A stretch of 28,269 bases of DNA from Candidatus Parvarchaeota archaeon UBA446 (GTDB lineage: Archaea; Nanobdellota; Nanobdellia; Parvarchaeales; Parvarchaeaceae), in contig DARG01000001.1 in the NCBI GenBank assembly GCA_002503215.1, positions 1 through 28,269 of the forward strand, given 5' to 3'. The stretch's first letter is position 1, and every line of letters begins with the position of its first letter. This document shows, piece after piece, positions 14,353 to 21,719 of this stretch. The translations under genes and the position numbers were made by a program. A model generated the notes under the pieces. That model saw nothing but the letters and a program-made list of their open reading frames with translations, was not told the origin of the DNA and searched no databases.

Positions 14353-16131
14353 ATGGAACTTTACTGCGGTAAAATATGCCAAGATGACCTCGATAAAGAG
14401 GTAACTCTAAATGGATGGTGCAGATATATACGGGATCACGGCGGCAAGATATTCGTAGATTTAGCCGATAGGACAGGAATGTGTCAACTTGTTTTTGAAG
14501 GCCATCTTGCAGATAATGCAAAGGAGTTGGGAAGAGAATACGTGTTAAATATTTCCGGAACAGTAAGGCTCAGGGACAAAGAGACCGTAGATGAGGATAA
14601 TCCTACCGGTAGACTAGAAGTTTTGGTCAAAAGTCTGGATATAATAAGCAAATCGGAAACTCCTCCGTTTGAAATAACCGATGAGAAGAAAAAATTTCTT
14701 GCGTCGGAAGACATTCGTTTAAAGTATAGGTATTTAGACCTTAGAAGGAAAGAGATGATAGATAATATAGAATTCAGAGACAAAGTCACAAAGAGGGCAA
14801 GGCGATTTTTCTGGGATAACGATTTTTTAGAGCTGGAAACACCTACTCTGGTAAAGGACACATATGAAACAGGCGCGAGGCCTTTCATAGTACCTTCGAG
14901 AACAAAAAAAGGAATGTTCTTTTCGCTGCCACAGTCTCCGCAGATATACAAACAGTTAGCTATGATGTCAGGATTGGGTAAATATTTTCAGGTCGCGAGA
15001 GCGTTTAGAGATGAAGATCAAAGAGAAGACAGACAGCCAGAATTTACGCAGCTTGATTTTGAAGTGTCGTTTAAAGATGAATCTTATATAATGTCACTTG
15101 TGGAAGATTTAATAAAATCCATTTTCAATGACGTTATTGGCGAAAAATTAAAGGTTCCTTTTAAAAAGATGGACTATTACGAGGCAATGTCTAAATATGG
15201 CAGTGATAAACCAGATATTAGGTATGATTATCCGATAATTGACATAACGGATGAAATAAAGGATAGCGATTATAACATAATAAACAGAGTTATACAGGCA
15301 GGAGGCAGTGTAAAGGCAGTATGTTTTTCAGCAGAATATCCTAACGGAAAAGTGAACAAGGATTTTATGCTTTCCATTATAGAGATTGCTAAGTCAAATG
15401 GTTTGAAGGGATTGACATGGCTGTTTGTTCGTGACGGCAAATTAAATTCAATACCTGAAAGTATTGCAGAAGCTATGTCAAAGTCCGAAGAAAAGATCCT
15501 AAACAAACTAAAAGCACAAGAAGGAGACATAATAATATTCGGCGCAGATATGGATGAAGATCTGCTATTACAGGCGATAGGGAAGGCTAGAAAAATCATC
15601 GGAGATAAGATAGGCAAGTTTACAGAACAGTTTAGCTTTTTATGGGTTATAGACTTCCCGCTTTTTGAATTGGATAAAATAACCGGAAAATTGAAGCCTT
15701 CCCATAACCCCTTTACGGCACCATACGATGAGGATATAAAGTTCCTAGACAGCAATCCTGGGAAAGTAAGGGGCAGGCAATTTGATCTAGTTTTGAATGG
15801 AAATGAGATAGGCGGTGGAGCGGTAAGAATAAACAACAGAGAAATGCAGTTGAAAATATTGGATATGATAGGAATACACGAAGAAGATGCCATGAAAAAT
15901 TTCGGTTTTCTAATAGAAGCGCTTTCTTACGGAGCGCCAAAGGATATTGGATTTGCAATAGGCTTAGATCGTTTTGTTATGCTGTTAAAAGGAGCACAAA
16001 GTATAAGGGATTTTATACTTTTTCCAAAGACGAAGAGTTTTGAATCGCCTATAGATGGTTCTCCAACTATAATAGAAAATAGTAGACTGTCAGATGATTA
16101 TAACTTGGAAATCAGAGACAAAAAGGATTAA
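14353..16131 (+). CDS. aspS: Bacterial-type aspartyl-tRNA synthetase, likely non-discriminating
   Basis: 592 residues, the length and domain order of bacterial AspRS: N-terminal anticodon-binding OB domain (about 1-105), class II catalytic core, and the GAD insertion (about 280-420) that archaeal AspRS lacks. Motif 2 is QVARAFRDEDQREDRQPEFTQ near 213-233 (20 of its residues given), with QSPQIYKQ at 194-201, FSFLWVIDFPLFE, and motif 3 GFAIGLDRFVMLL. Archaea normally use the short type. In bacterial AspRS the residue in RRDxGG is His in non-discriminating enzymes and Leu in discriminating ones; here RDHGG gives His29. It lies 4 nt after gatB in the same operon, so it probably charges both tRNA-Asp and tRNA-Asn, or mainly tRNA-Asn, for GatCAB. 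Lateral origin from bacteria is likely. Confidence 0.95.
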   Translation: MELYCGKICQDDLDKEVTLNGWCRYIRDHGGKIFVDLADRTGMCQLVFEGHLADNAKELGREYVLNISGTVRLRDKETVDEDNPTGRLEVLVKSLDIISKSETPPFEITDEKKKFLASEDIRLKYRYLDLRRKEMIDNIEFRDKVTKRARRFFWDNDFLELETPTLVKDTYETGARPFIVPSRTKKGMFFSLPQSPQIYKQLAMMSGLGKYFQVARAFRDEDQREDRQPEFTQLDFEVSFKDESYIMSLVEDLIKSIFNDVIGEKLKVPFKKMDYYEAMSKYGSDKPDIRYDYPIIDITDEIKDSDYNIINRVIQAGGSVKAVCFSAEYPNGKVNKDFMLSIIEIAKSNGLKGLTWLFVRDGKLNSIPESIAEAMSKSEEKILNKLKAQEGDIIIFGADMDEDLLLQAIGKARKIIGDKIGKFTEQFSFLWVIDFPLFELDKITGKLKPSHNPFTAPYDEDIKFLDSNPGKVRGRQFDLVLNGNEIGGGAVRINNREMQLKILDMIGIHEEDAMKNFGFLIEALSYGAPKDIGFAIGLDRFVMLLKGAQSIRDFILFPKTKSFESPIDGSPTIIENSRLSDDYNLEIRDKKD

Positions 16132-17267
16132 GGAAGTGTCAATACAGGTACTTCCATCTCATCTGGCGATAATCCTCCATGATTTGATGCAGGTTCCCCA
16201 TACCACTTTTCGCCTTTTTTCTTTTTTAGCTTGTAATTGAATGTAAATCCTACAGAATCCATAGCAGCCCCCATATAATCAGGTAAACTGTCTTCCATAT
16301 CTTTACCTATTGGGCCAAGCAGAATCTCTCTTTCGTTTTTACCAAAGATTTTCATACTATATTGACTAAGTTCGCTTCTTATATCATATCTGGATCTAAA
16401 AAGCGGCGCACGCGAATCTCCATATGGGGGTATATCGAGTTTTCTGATCAATTTCTTGTTTTTACTTAGGTCTATTATGTCATCGACCATTTTATGGCCA
16501 TGGTCTGCAGTTATTATAGTATTAGTTTTTTTGTTTTCGTTTATTTCCGCTATTTTTTTTATTATATACTCAGCTGCTTCTAAGGCTTCCTTACTTTCAT
16601 ATCCATGGATGTGTTCTATGGTGTCTACATGAGGAATATAAAAATGTATAAATTTTATGGAATCGTTTTCGATAGCTTTTCTGTAGATATGGAATGCATC
16701 CCAAATGTTTTCATATCCTATAACTTCATTTGCTCCATCGAATATTAGAGAACTAAACGAAGAACCCGCAGTAAAATTCGGAGTTATAACGACGCTTTTT
16801 ATCTTTTTTCTAGATAGAGCGTTGAATATGGTATCTATCTTTAACATTTGATTTAATCTTCCGATACCGCTTAGAAGATTGTTGCCGTGGAATGCAGATG
16901 CGTATGTGTTTTCAAGCGGTTTTATTATTGCACCTGTAGACTTTACAAATGCCTTATACCCCACTATCCCATGTGTACCTGGACTTAACCCCGACACAAG
17001 AGAGATAGAAGCAGAGTCAGTGCTGGAAGGAAATATACTGCTTATCTTGCTGCTATTTATATTTTTAAAATTTTTGGACCTAGAATACAGGTTCCATCCA
17101 AATCCATCAATAAATACAAGTGTGGTTTTCCTATTTTTCTTCAGATCTAGTCCTAAACTCTTTCCCTTTTGTTCTATGCCGAAAACAGACAGTTCATCGT
17201 TTATGATGTTGCATATTCCTCTACTGTAATCTGGCAAGGAGAATTGTTCCACCTTACTAATAATCAT
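16128..17267 (-). CDS. Alkaline phosphatase superfamily (nucleotide pyrophosphatase/phosphodiesterase-like) protein
   Basis: 379 residues with the two-metal hydrolase core. Asp54 is in VFIDGFGW, the likely nucleophile Thr83 is in FPSSTDSAS, HVDTIEH at 213-219 gives Asp215 and His219, TADHGH at 253-258 gives Asp255 and His256, and His363 is in SNHGGLSPDEM. This is the type I phosphodiesterase/nucleotide pyrophosphatase (PF01663-like) arrangement. No signal peptide is seen, so it is probably cytoplasmic, unlike many relatives. Its stop overlaps the aspS stop by 4 nt, tail to tail. The substrate could be a nucleotide, phosphosugar or lipid phosphoester; the sequence does not decide. Confidence 0.85.
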   Translation of the reverse strand: MIISKVEQFSLPDYSRGICNIINDELSVFGIEQKGKSLGLDLKKNRKTTLVFIDGFGWNLYSRSKNFKNINSSKISSIFPSSTDSASISLVSGLSPGTHGIVGYKAFVKSTGAIIKPLENTYASAFHGNNLLSGIGRLNQMLKIDTIFNALSRKKIKSVVITPNFTAGSSFSSLIFDGANEVIGYENIWDAFHIYRKAIENDSIKFIHFYIPHVDTIEHIHGYESKEALEAAEYIIKKIAEINENKKTNTIITADHGHKMVDDIIDLSKNKKLIRKLDIPPYGDSRAPLFRSRYDIRSELSQYSMKIFGKNEREILLGPIGKDMEDSLPDYMGAAMDSVGFTFNYKLKKKKGEKWYGEPASNHGGLSPDEMEVPVLTLP

Positions 17268-17320
17268 TCGCAGTTTTTAACTTTATTTCAAGCTTGATGA
17301 TAATGCATAAAGTTTACTAT

Positions 17321-17345
17321 AAACATAAAATGCAATTCGTTGCAA
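17321..17345 (-). terminator. Putative hairpin plus T-run terminator of the three-gene unknown operon
   Basis: On the reverse strand TGCAA-CGAA-TTGCA (17331-17344) forms a 5-bp stem with a tetraloop, followed by TTTTATGTTTAT. It lies about 47 nt after the stop of the last gene of the operon. Confidence 0.4.
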
Positions 17346-17391
17346 TAATCTCTCTATTCATTATCAGTTTAATGCAGGAATATTACTAATC

Positions 17392-18225
17392 CTAAGCTAT
17401 AAGTTTTTTACCTGTGCTTCTATCAAATCCTAATATGACTTCAAAATACATGCTATTAATTGCATCAGTAGGTACTTGCATCTTATCTCCTTCTGCAGAC
17501 ACTACCAATGGAAATGCATATGGCTCAAGCTTCTTATAACTTAAGAGTCTGTCTTCAAAATAGCCTATACCTATGACTATTTCACCAGGCATAGGCTTCG
17601 GGAAGCCGTTTCTTTCGGCTATTTTATCGGTTATGCTCCTGGAAATAAGTCCTGCGCCCCTACCTACATTCTTCATTACGCTGTATTTTCCAGTAGGTTG
17701 TACGTATTTGCCATTTTGATTTGTAGGTTTCATATTAAGATAAGCACCATTTATAAAGTATTGATTTATCTTCCCTCTGTCTAAACCAACAAGGTAATCC
17801 AGATTGATTACTCCCAAAAATTCTCTGTTTCCATTTTTTACGGGGCCAGTGTCTCTATCCATTTTATTAAAATCATCAGGAGTTATACCAAATGAAGAAG
17901 GGTTCATATATGCTACACCAGGTATCATACTATCATATACTTCTTTGTATTTTTTCTTATCTTCTTCTTTATCTATTGAGTTAACTCCATTTTCATCGAA
18001 AGGCATAATCTCATAGACACCATGCGTAAAGTAACTTTCACGATCTTTTTTATCTTTTCTTATTCCTATGATGGTAACAGCATCTCTAATTTCCTTGGTT
18101 CCTATGGCTCTTTCAAGTCCGTTTCCTTTAGTCCAAAGCTCGTTGCTTGGAACAGAAGGGTTTATACTGAAGTAAACAGTACTAGATCCTTCATTTACAA
18201 GCTTTTCCAGATTTTTTCTTGTCAT
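17392..18225 (-). CDS. Hypothetical protein, third gene of unknown operon
   Basis: 277 residues, not recognised. It has no signal peptide or membrane helix and is rich in Gly, Pro, Tyr and Lys/Asp. Features include a basic N-terminal helix (MTRKNLEKLVNEG), a charged middle (DKEEDKKKYKEVYDS), GRGAGLISRS near 190, and a C-terminal part that looks beta-rich (PFLVVS-like strands, YFEVILGFDRSTGKKLIA). The start is 1 nt after the stop of the preceding gene, so it is translated from the same mRNA. A mixed alpha/beta soluble protein is all that can be said. Confidence 0.75.
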   Translation of the reverse strand: MTRKNLEKLVNEGSSTVYFSINPSVPSNELWTKGNGLERAIGTKEIRDAVTIIGIRKDKKDRESYFTHGVYEIMPFDENGVNSIDKEEDKKKYKEVYDSMIPGVAYMNPSSFGITPDDFNKMDRDTGPVKNGNREFLGVINLDYLVGLDRGKINQYFINGAYLNMKPTNQNGKYVQPTGKYSVMKNVGRGAGLISRSITDKIAERNGFPKPMPGEIVIGIGYFEDRLLSYKKLEPYAFPLVVSAEGDKMQVPTDAINSMYFEVILGFDRSTGKKLIA

Positions 18226-18226
18226 A

Positions 18227-19069
18227 TCAGTTATTTTGCATATCCTCCGCTCCTTTTAGAGGTGCTGTTTCACCAAGTATCGCCATTAAGTTTTCGACCC
18301 TATCTTTTGTCATAGGTTTTGTTGATATCACGCTTATTCTTGGACCAAGTATAAGTCCTCCGGGAACTCCTAAAAGTGCATTCAAAAGCTTAGTTCCAGG
18401 TCCTTTTCTATATTTCACGCTGTCGTCTCTTAGATCCGTTTTTCTATAATCATAATCCGCTCCCCATCTGTAAGGTGAAAGCAATTCCATCTGGAAATCA
18501 TTCGCGTATATCCTATCATTAAACCATCTTCTATCCAAATCCCCTAGATGCATCATACGGTGTCTAGCGCTTTCTATAAGGCCAAGTGCAAGTTCATGCA
18601 TTTTATCATGGTAACCTATTTTTTTATCTATAAGCCTATACCCGTATTCTATCTTAAGCCTGTACAGCTTTTCAACGCTTGGGTTTCCATCTTTGCCAGT
18701 AACTTTAAGTGACCCCGCATTTACTATCTCATATCTTAGTAACTTGAAAGGACCTAATTTTGTACTTGGCTCTAATCCTTCCTGTTCCTCTTGGCTAAGT
18801 CTTCTCTGTTCTGAAAGATTGTCTTCCATACCTACTATCTTAGCACCAGGCATCTCAGCCGCAACCTGTACTTTTGCGACTTGATTGTAAGCCATTAAAT
18901 CCGCAATATTACCAGTACCCATCTCTCTCTGCAGTGAGTTTGTAAATCCGGAAATATTATAGTTTCTGTGGTTATTCCATTCATTGTAATTAAATGTCCT
19001 TTTTATCTCACCGGTATCACTTATTATACTTTTATATCCTTCTCCCGAAACAAATCCTACTACTTTCAT
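18227..19069 (-). CDS. Hypothetical protein, second gene of unknown operon
   Basis: 280 residues, not recognised. It begins MKVVGFVSGEGYKSI, has an acidic Glu/Gln-rich stretch near 85-100, a KLGPFKLLRYEIVNAGSLKV segment, an Arg/His/Tyr-rich middle (RHRMMHLGDLDRRWFND), and one hydrophobic Gly-rich patch near 227-245 (LLNALLGVPGGLILGPRI) too polar and Pro/Gly-rich to call a membrane helix. The start overlaps the stop of the 326-residue gene by 4 nt. Probably a soluble protein that works with its two neighbours. Confidence 0.75.
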   Translation of the reverse strand: MKVVGFVSGEGYKSIISDTGEIKRTFNYNEWNNHRNYNISGFTNSLQREMGTGNIADLMAYNQVAKVQVAAEMPGAKIVGMEDNLSEQRRLSQEEQEGLEPSTKLGPFKLLRYEIVNAGSLKVTGKDGNPSVEKLYRLKIEYGYRLIDKKIGYHDKMHELALGLIESARHRMMHLGDLDRRWFNDRIYANDFQMELLSPYRWGADYDYRKTDLRDDSVKYRKGPGTKLLNALLGVPGGLILGPRISVISTKPMTKDRVENLMAILGETAPLKGAEDMQNN

Positions 19070-20046
19070 ATTTGACCTCCCATACTATATGCCATATTAG
19101 ACATGTCAGCGTCGTTTGGCATGTTCATACCAGCGGCAATGCCATTTGGATCACTATTATATCCTCCTTTATTTAATGCAAGGTAAAGCATACTTGTTGG
19201 ATCTGGGTTAGCAGAAGTTAATGCACTCATAGCAGTATTTTCATTTCCTTTAGATAGGTTTCTAGCACCTTCCGAAAGAGCCATTCTATACATATAACCC
19301 ATAAGCTGTTTTTTATTTTCATTTCTTAATCCATTTACCATTTTCTTGAAAAGTTCATTTTGTGAAGTCATCATTTTCTCCGTTTGTTCTGGAGTTAATC
19401 CGGCCTCTTTAAAGGCCTGTTTATTATAAGGTATCCTTTCAAAGTATTCTCCTAGTTTAGAGTAGTCATCCTTTTCAAGGTCAGTTTTTATATCTTTTGT
19501 TAACTGGTTGAATTTTAATCCAGCATCAAAAGAATCATCGTTACTTAACTGTTGATTCATATTTTGAGCAAAAGGATTAAACATTATCATTGGGTCAGTT
19601 GCCGCTCTTTTTACCATATTACCGTAATCACTTGGTTTTAGAAGCTTGGATATTTTATTGTATTCCAATGAAAGCGGGGCAGAAAGGTAATCTATAACCT
19701 GTTGTATATATTTCTTTTTTTGTTCAGTATTATCGGTGCCGTTAAGCATGGCATCAAGTCCTCCTGCGAAAATAACACTTTTAGGGTCCTTTGCCAAAGG
19801 TGACTGGTTTATATAATTACTGTAATTTATCGAGAATTCATGTGCTAATCTTGATAGATCGGTATATTTGTTGCTTTCAAATTCCTTTATATTCGTAACC
19901 AGCCCTTTAAGAGAATTATAAAACTGTCCATTATCTTTCAATAAATCATCAAGAGACTTCTGGCTTTGTTGCTCTGCACCTACATTCAAGGCTTGCTGAT
20001 TAGCCGTAGGTTGTTTTTGATTTGTGCTGTTATGTGCTGATTTCAT
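19066..20046 (-). CDS. Hypothetical Gln/Asn-rich helical protein, first gene of unknown operon
   Basis: 326 residues, not recognised. The first 35 residues are a low-complexity Gln/Asn/Ser/Ala tail (for example TNQKQPTANQQALN), the centre is predicted to be mainly helical, and the C-terminus is Met/Asn/Gly-rich (GMNMPNDADMSNMAYSMGG). There is no signal peptide or membrane segment. A strong TATA box 20 nt before the ATG makes it the leader of a three-gene operon with 4-nt overlap and 1-nt gap downstream. Flexible tails around a helical core suggest a structural or scaffold protein, which is inference only. Confidence 0.78.
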   Translation of the reverse strand: MKSAHNSTNQKQPTANQQALNVGAEQQSQKSLDDLLKDNGQFYNSLKGLVTNIKEFESNKYTDLSRLAHEFSINYSNYINQSPLAKDPKSVIFAGGLDAMLNGTDNTEQKKKYIQQVIDYLSAPLSLEYNKISKLLKPSDYGNMVKRAATDPMIMFNPFAQNMNQQLSNDDSFDAGLKFNQLTKDIKTDLEKDDYSKLGEYFERIPYNKQAFKEAGLTPEQTEKMMTSQNELFKKMVNGLRNENKKQLMGYMYRMALSEGARNLSKGNENTAMSALTSANPDPTSMLYLALNKGGYNSDPNGIAAGMNMPNDADMSNMAYSMGGQI

Positions 20047-20065
20047 ATCATAATATGGATAAATG

Positions 20066-20076
20066 TTATATAAATA
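20066..20076 (-). promoter_or_regulatory. TATA box for the three-gene unknown operon
   Basis: The reverse strand reads TATTTATATAA, centred 25 nt before the ATG at 20046. The 16 bp TTATATAAATACTTTA here (20066-20081) is repeated exactly in front of the DUF5320-PadR pair at 23665. Confidence 0.5.
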
Positions 20077-20084
20077 CTTTACTA

Positions 20085-20657
20085 TTACGTTGTAGGTAAA
20101 TTTTTATAAATATTTAGGCAGGTTTTAATGTCTTTTAAGAACTGTTCTCTTGCATGTGGGAAGCGCATAGGAAAAGAAGGGTGAAAAGTCACGAAGCAAT
20201 CGAAGGTTTTATCATCGAGTTTTATGTTTATTTTTCTGCCTCTCACTTCACTAAGATGTTTGAATTTTAAACCCAATGATGCAGCAGCAGACGTTCCAAA
20301 AGCTAATATAATTGACGGGTTTATTGTATTAAGCTGTCTCAATAAATATGGTCGGCATGTTTCTATTTCATGTAAAGTAGGTTTCCTGTTGTTTGGCGGG
20401 CGACATTTTACGGCATTCGTTATAAATACCGCTTCTCTTTTAATACCGACCTTCTCCAAATATTTAGTAAGGAATCTTCCGGACATACCTATAAAAGGCC
20501 TTCCCTGAAGATCCTCATTTTTTCCAGGGGCCTCTCCAAGCAATACGATTCTTGCTTTATCATAGCCTTCTCCTGGAACGGCATTGTTTCTCTTATTACA
20601 CAAGTCACATAGTGTGCATCTTTTTATTTCGTTAGCTATCGCTTCTAGCTCTTCCAT
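20085..20657 (-). CDS. Family 4 uracil-DNA glycosylase
   Basis: 190 residues of a uracil-DNA glycosylase with an iron-sulfur cluster. It cuts uracil from DNA to start base excision repair. Cys14, Cys17, Cys85 and Cys101 match the four 4Fe-4S ligands, GEAPGKNED is at 41-49 (active-site motif A), NAVKCRPPNNRKP is at 81-93, and HPSF at 159-162 is motif B. The length is typical of archaeal family 4 enzymes (190-220). The start overlaps the end of the AlaX-like gene by 13 nt, so the two are expressed together. Cytosine deamination in hot or acid habitats makes such an enzyme expected. Confidence 0.95.
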   Translation of the reverse strand: MEELEAIANEIKRCTLCDLCNKRNNAVPGEGYDKARIVLLGEAPGKNEDLQGRPFIGMSGRFLTKYLEKVGIKREAVFITNAVKCRPPNNRKPTLHEIETCRPYLLRQLNTINPSIILAFGTSAAASLGLKFKHLSEVRGRKINIKLDDKTFDCFVTFHPSFPMRFPHAREQFLKDIKTCLNIYKNLPTT

Positions 20658-21532
20658 TCTTTCTTAAGTATATCTATTATCTTTTCATCAGCTTTTCCAT
20701 TTATAGCCGTTTCGCTGATATTTCCTGTAAAACCTTCTTTTTTAAGTTTATCTCCAAGCGTGATAAAATCTTTATTAGAATTACCGCCTTTCATGATTAT
20801 TAGTTGTTTGTAGTTTGTCAAAGCAATAGATTTTTCCGGTTTTTTACGTAGTATTCCATTTATTTCTCCGTAGAACGCAGAAAGTTTTATATCCTTAAGC
20901 TCTATTACATCATCCGTCATTTCTAGGATGTAAGCAAGCATCGTTTTTTCCTCTTTTTCCAGTGAGCTTATCTGTTTAATCTGGTTATCAATGTACTCAT
21001 TTACTTTTTCAGCTATAAAGTGATTCTTCATTGCAACGTCTAGCAGAGCATTTTTGGTATTTATCATAAACCTTATTGCGTTCTCACCTGCAAGAAATTC
21101 AACCTCCGTTTCTCCTCCAAGGTAAGATACTCTAGTAACAGAAAACGCTACTATCTCGTTTGTGTTATTAACATGCATGTGTTTGCATGCGGAGAAATCA
21201 TAGTCTCCTATGCTTATTACTCTTATAGTTTGCTTTCCATCTAGCCGGTCCGCATTAAATCTAAGCTTAGGATTTTCTTTTACCGCTTCGCTTATGTTAG
21301 CAAAATTTTTCTCCTTGATCTCAAGTCCTACAGATATATTTTGGTTTACCGTTATTTCTGCAGTTTTTATGTTTTCAAATGGTATAATTTCCTTTATGTA
21401 CGCCTTTCCGATGTTATCTACATTGTAGGTATCAGCTTTTCTTACGTGTATATCCAGCTTCTGATCCTGTAAGGCTCTAGCAAACAAATGCTCTGCAGTA
21501 TGTAACCGTGCACCTTCCAAAGTCTCTTCCAC
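20645..21532 (-). CDS. AlaX-like alanyl-tRNA editing protein
   Basis: 295 residues with the AlaRS/ThrRS editing (SAD) domain. HTAEH at 11-15 and CKHMH at 116-120 provide the zinc ligands His11, His15, Cys116 and His120. AlaX proteins hydrolyse Ser- or Gly-tRNA(Ala) in trans. The chain begins almost directly at HTAEH, without the N-terminal beta-barrel common in longer AlaX. The C-terminal 170-295 is mainly a helical linker (EKEEKTMLAYILEMTDD) followed by a part that may be DHHA1-like (IIMKGGNSNKDFITLG). The start is GTG at 21532; no in-frame ATG gives a complete HTAEH motif. It overlaps the uracil-DNA glycosylase gene by 13 nt. The C-terminal assignment is uncertain. Confidence 0.82.
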   Translation of the reverse strand: MEETLEGARLHTAEHLFARALQDQKLDIHVRKADTYNVDNIGKAYIKEIIPFENIKTAEITVNQNISVGLEIKEKNFANISEAVKENPKLRFNADRLDGKQTIRVISIGDYDFSACKHMHVNNTNEIVAFSVTRVSYLGGETEVEFLAGENAIRFMINTKNALLDVAMKNHFIAEKVNEYIDNQIKQISSLEKEEKTMLAYILEMTDDVIELKDIKLSAFYGEINGILRKKPEKSIALTNYKQLIIMKGGNSNKDFITLGDKLKKEGFTGNISETAINGKADEKIIDILKKEWKS

Positions 21533-21633
21533 AGCTTATTATAACGAACCTAAGATTTAACTTTTTGTGGTTTAAGCTCCGAACTTATTTAGGTTAAAAC
21601 TTAGAAACTATTTTTTTATTAAGAGAAGGTTAA

Positions 21634-21682
21634 TTACCGGACATTAAATGTATGTTTGGATAATTTTGTAAAAGTCCGGTAA
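21634..21682. promoter_or_regulatory. 9-bp perfect inverted repeat upstream of the pilin-like gene
   Basis: TTACCGGAC (21634-21642) and GTCCGGTAA (21674-21682) are exact inverted copies separated by 31 bp, in an otherwise AT-rich divergent region. The right arm ends 8 bp before the putative TATA of the pilin-like gene. Its GC core stands out from the background. Confidence 0.5.
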
Positions 21683-21690
21683 AATAAAGC

Positions 21691-21700
21691 TTAAAATTAA
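21691..21700 (+). promoter_or_regulatory. Putative TATA box of the pilin-like gene
   Basis: TTAAAATTAA is centred 25 nt before the ATG at 21720. The stronger-looking TTTAAATATTA right at the start codon is too close to be used for this start. Confidence 0.35.
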
Positions 21701-21719
21701 AAGTTTCTTTAAATATTAT

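Noticed and set aside
14484..14951. A 155-codon reverse frame inside aspS
   Set aside because: It is antisense to the AspRS OB domain and motif regions, has no recognisable domain and no promoter.
15270..15893. A 207-codon reverse frame inside aspS
   Set aside because: It is antisense to the conserved AspRS catalytic region, is Ser/Pro-rich and shows no domain. It is a by-product of the real gene's codon use.
16879..17229. A 116-codon forward frame inside the phosphatase-superfamily gene
   Set aside because: It is antisense to the metal-binding core motifs and has no promoter or domain of its own.
17290..17310. TGATGA resembling a C box of a C/D RNA
   Set aside because: No matching D box or guide spacing was found nearby.
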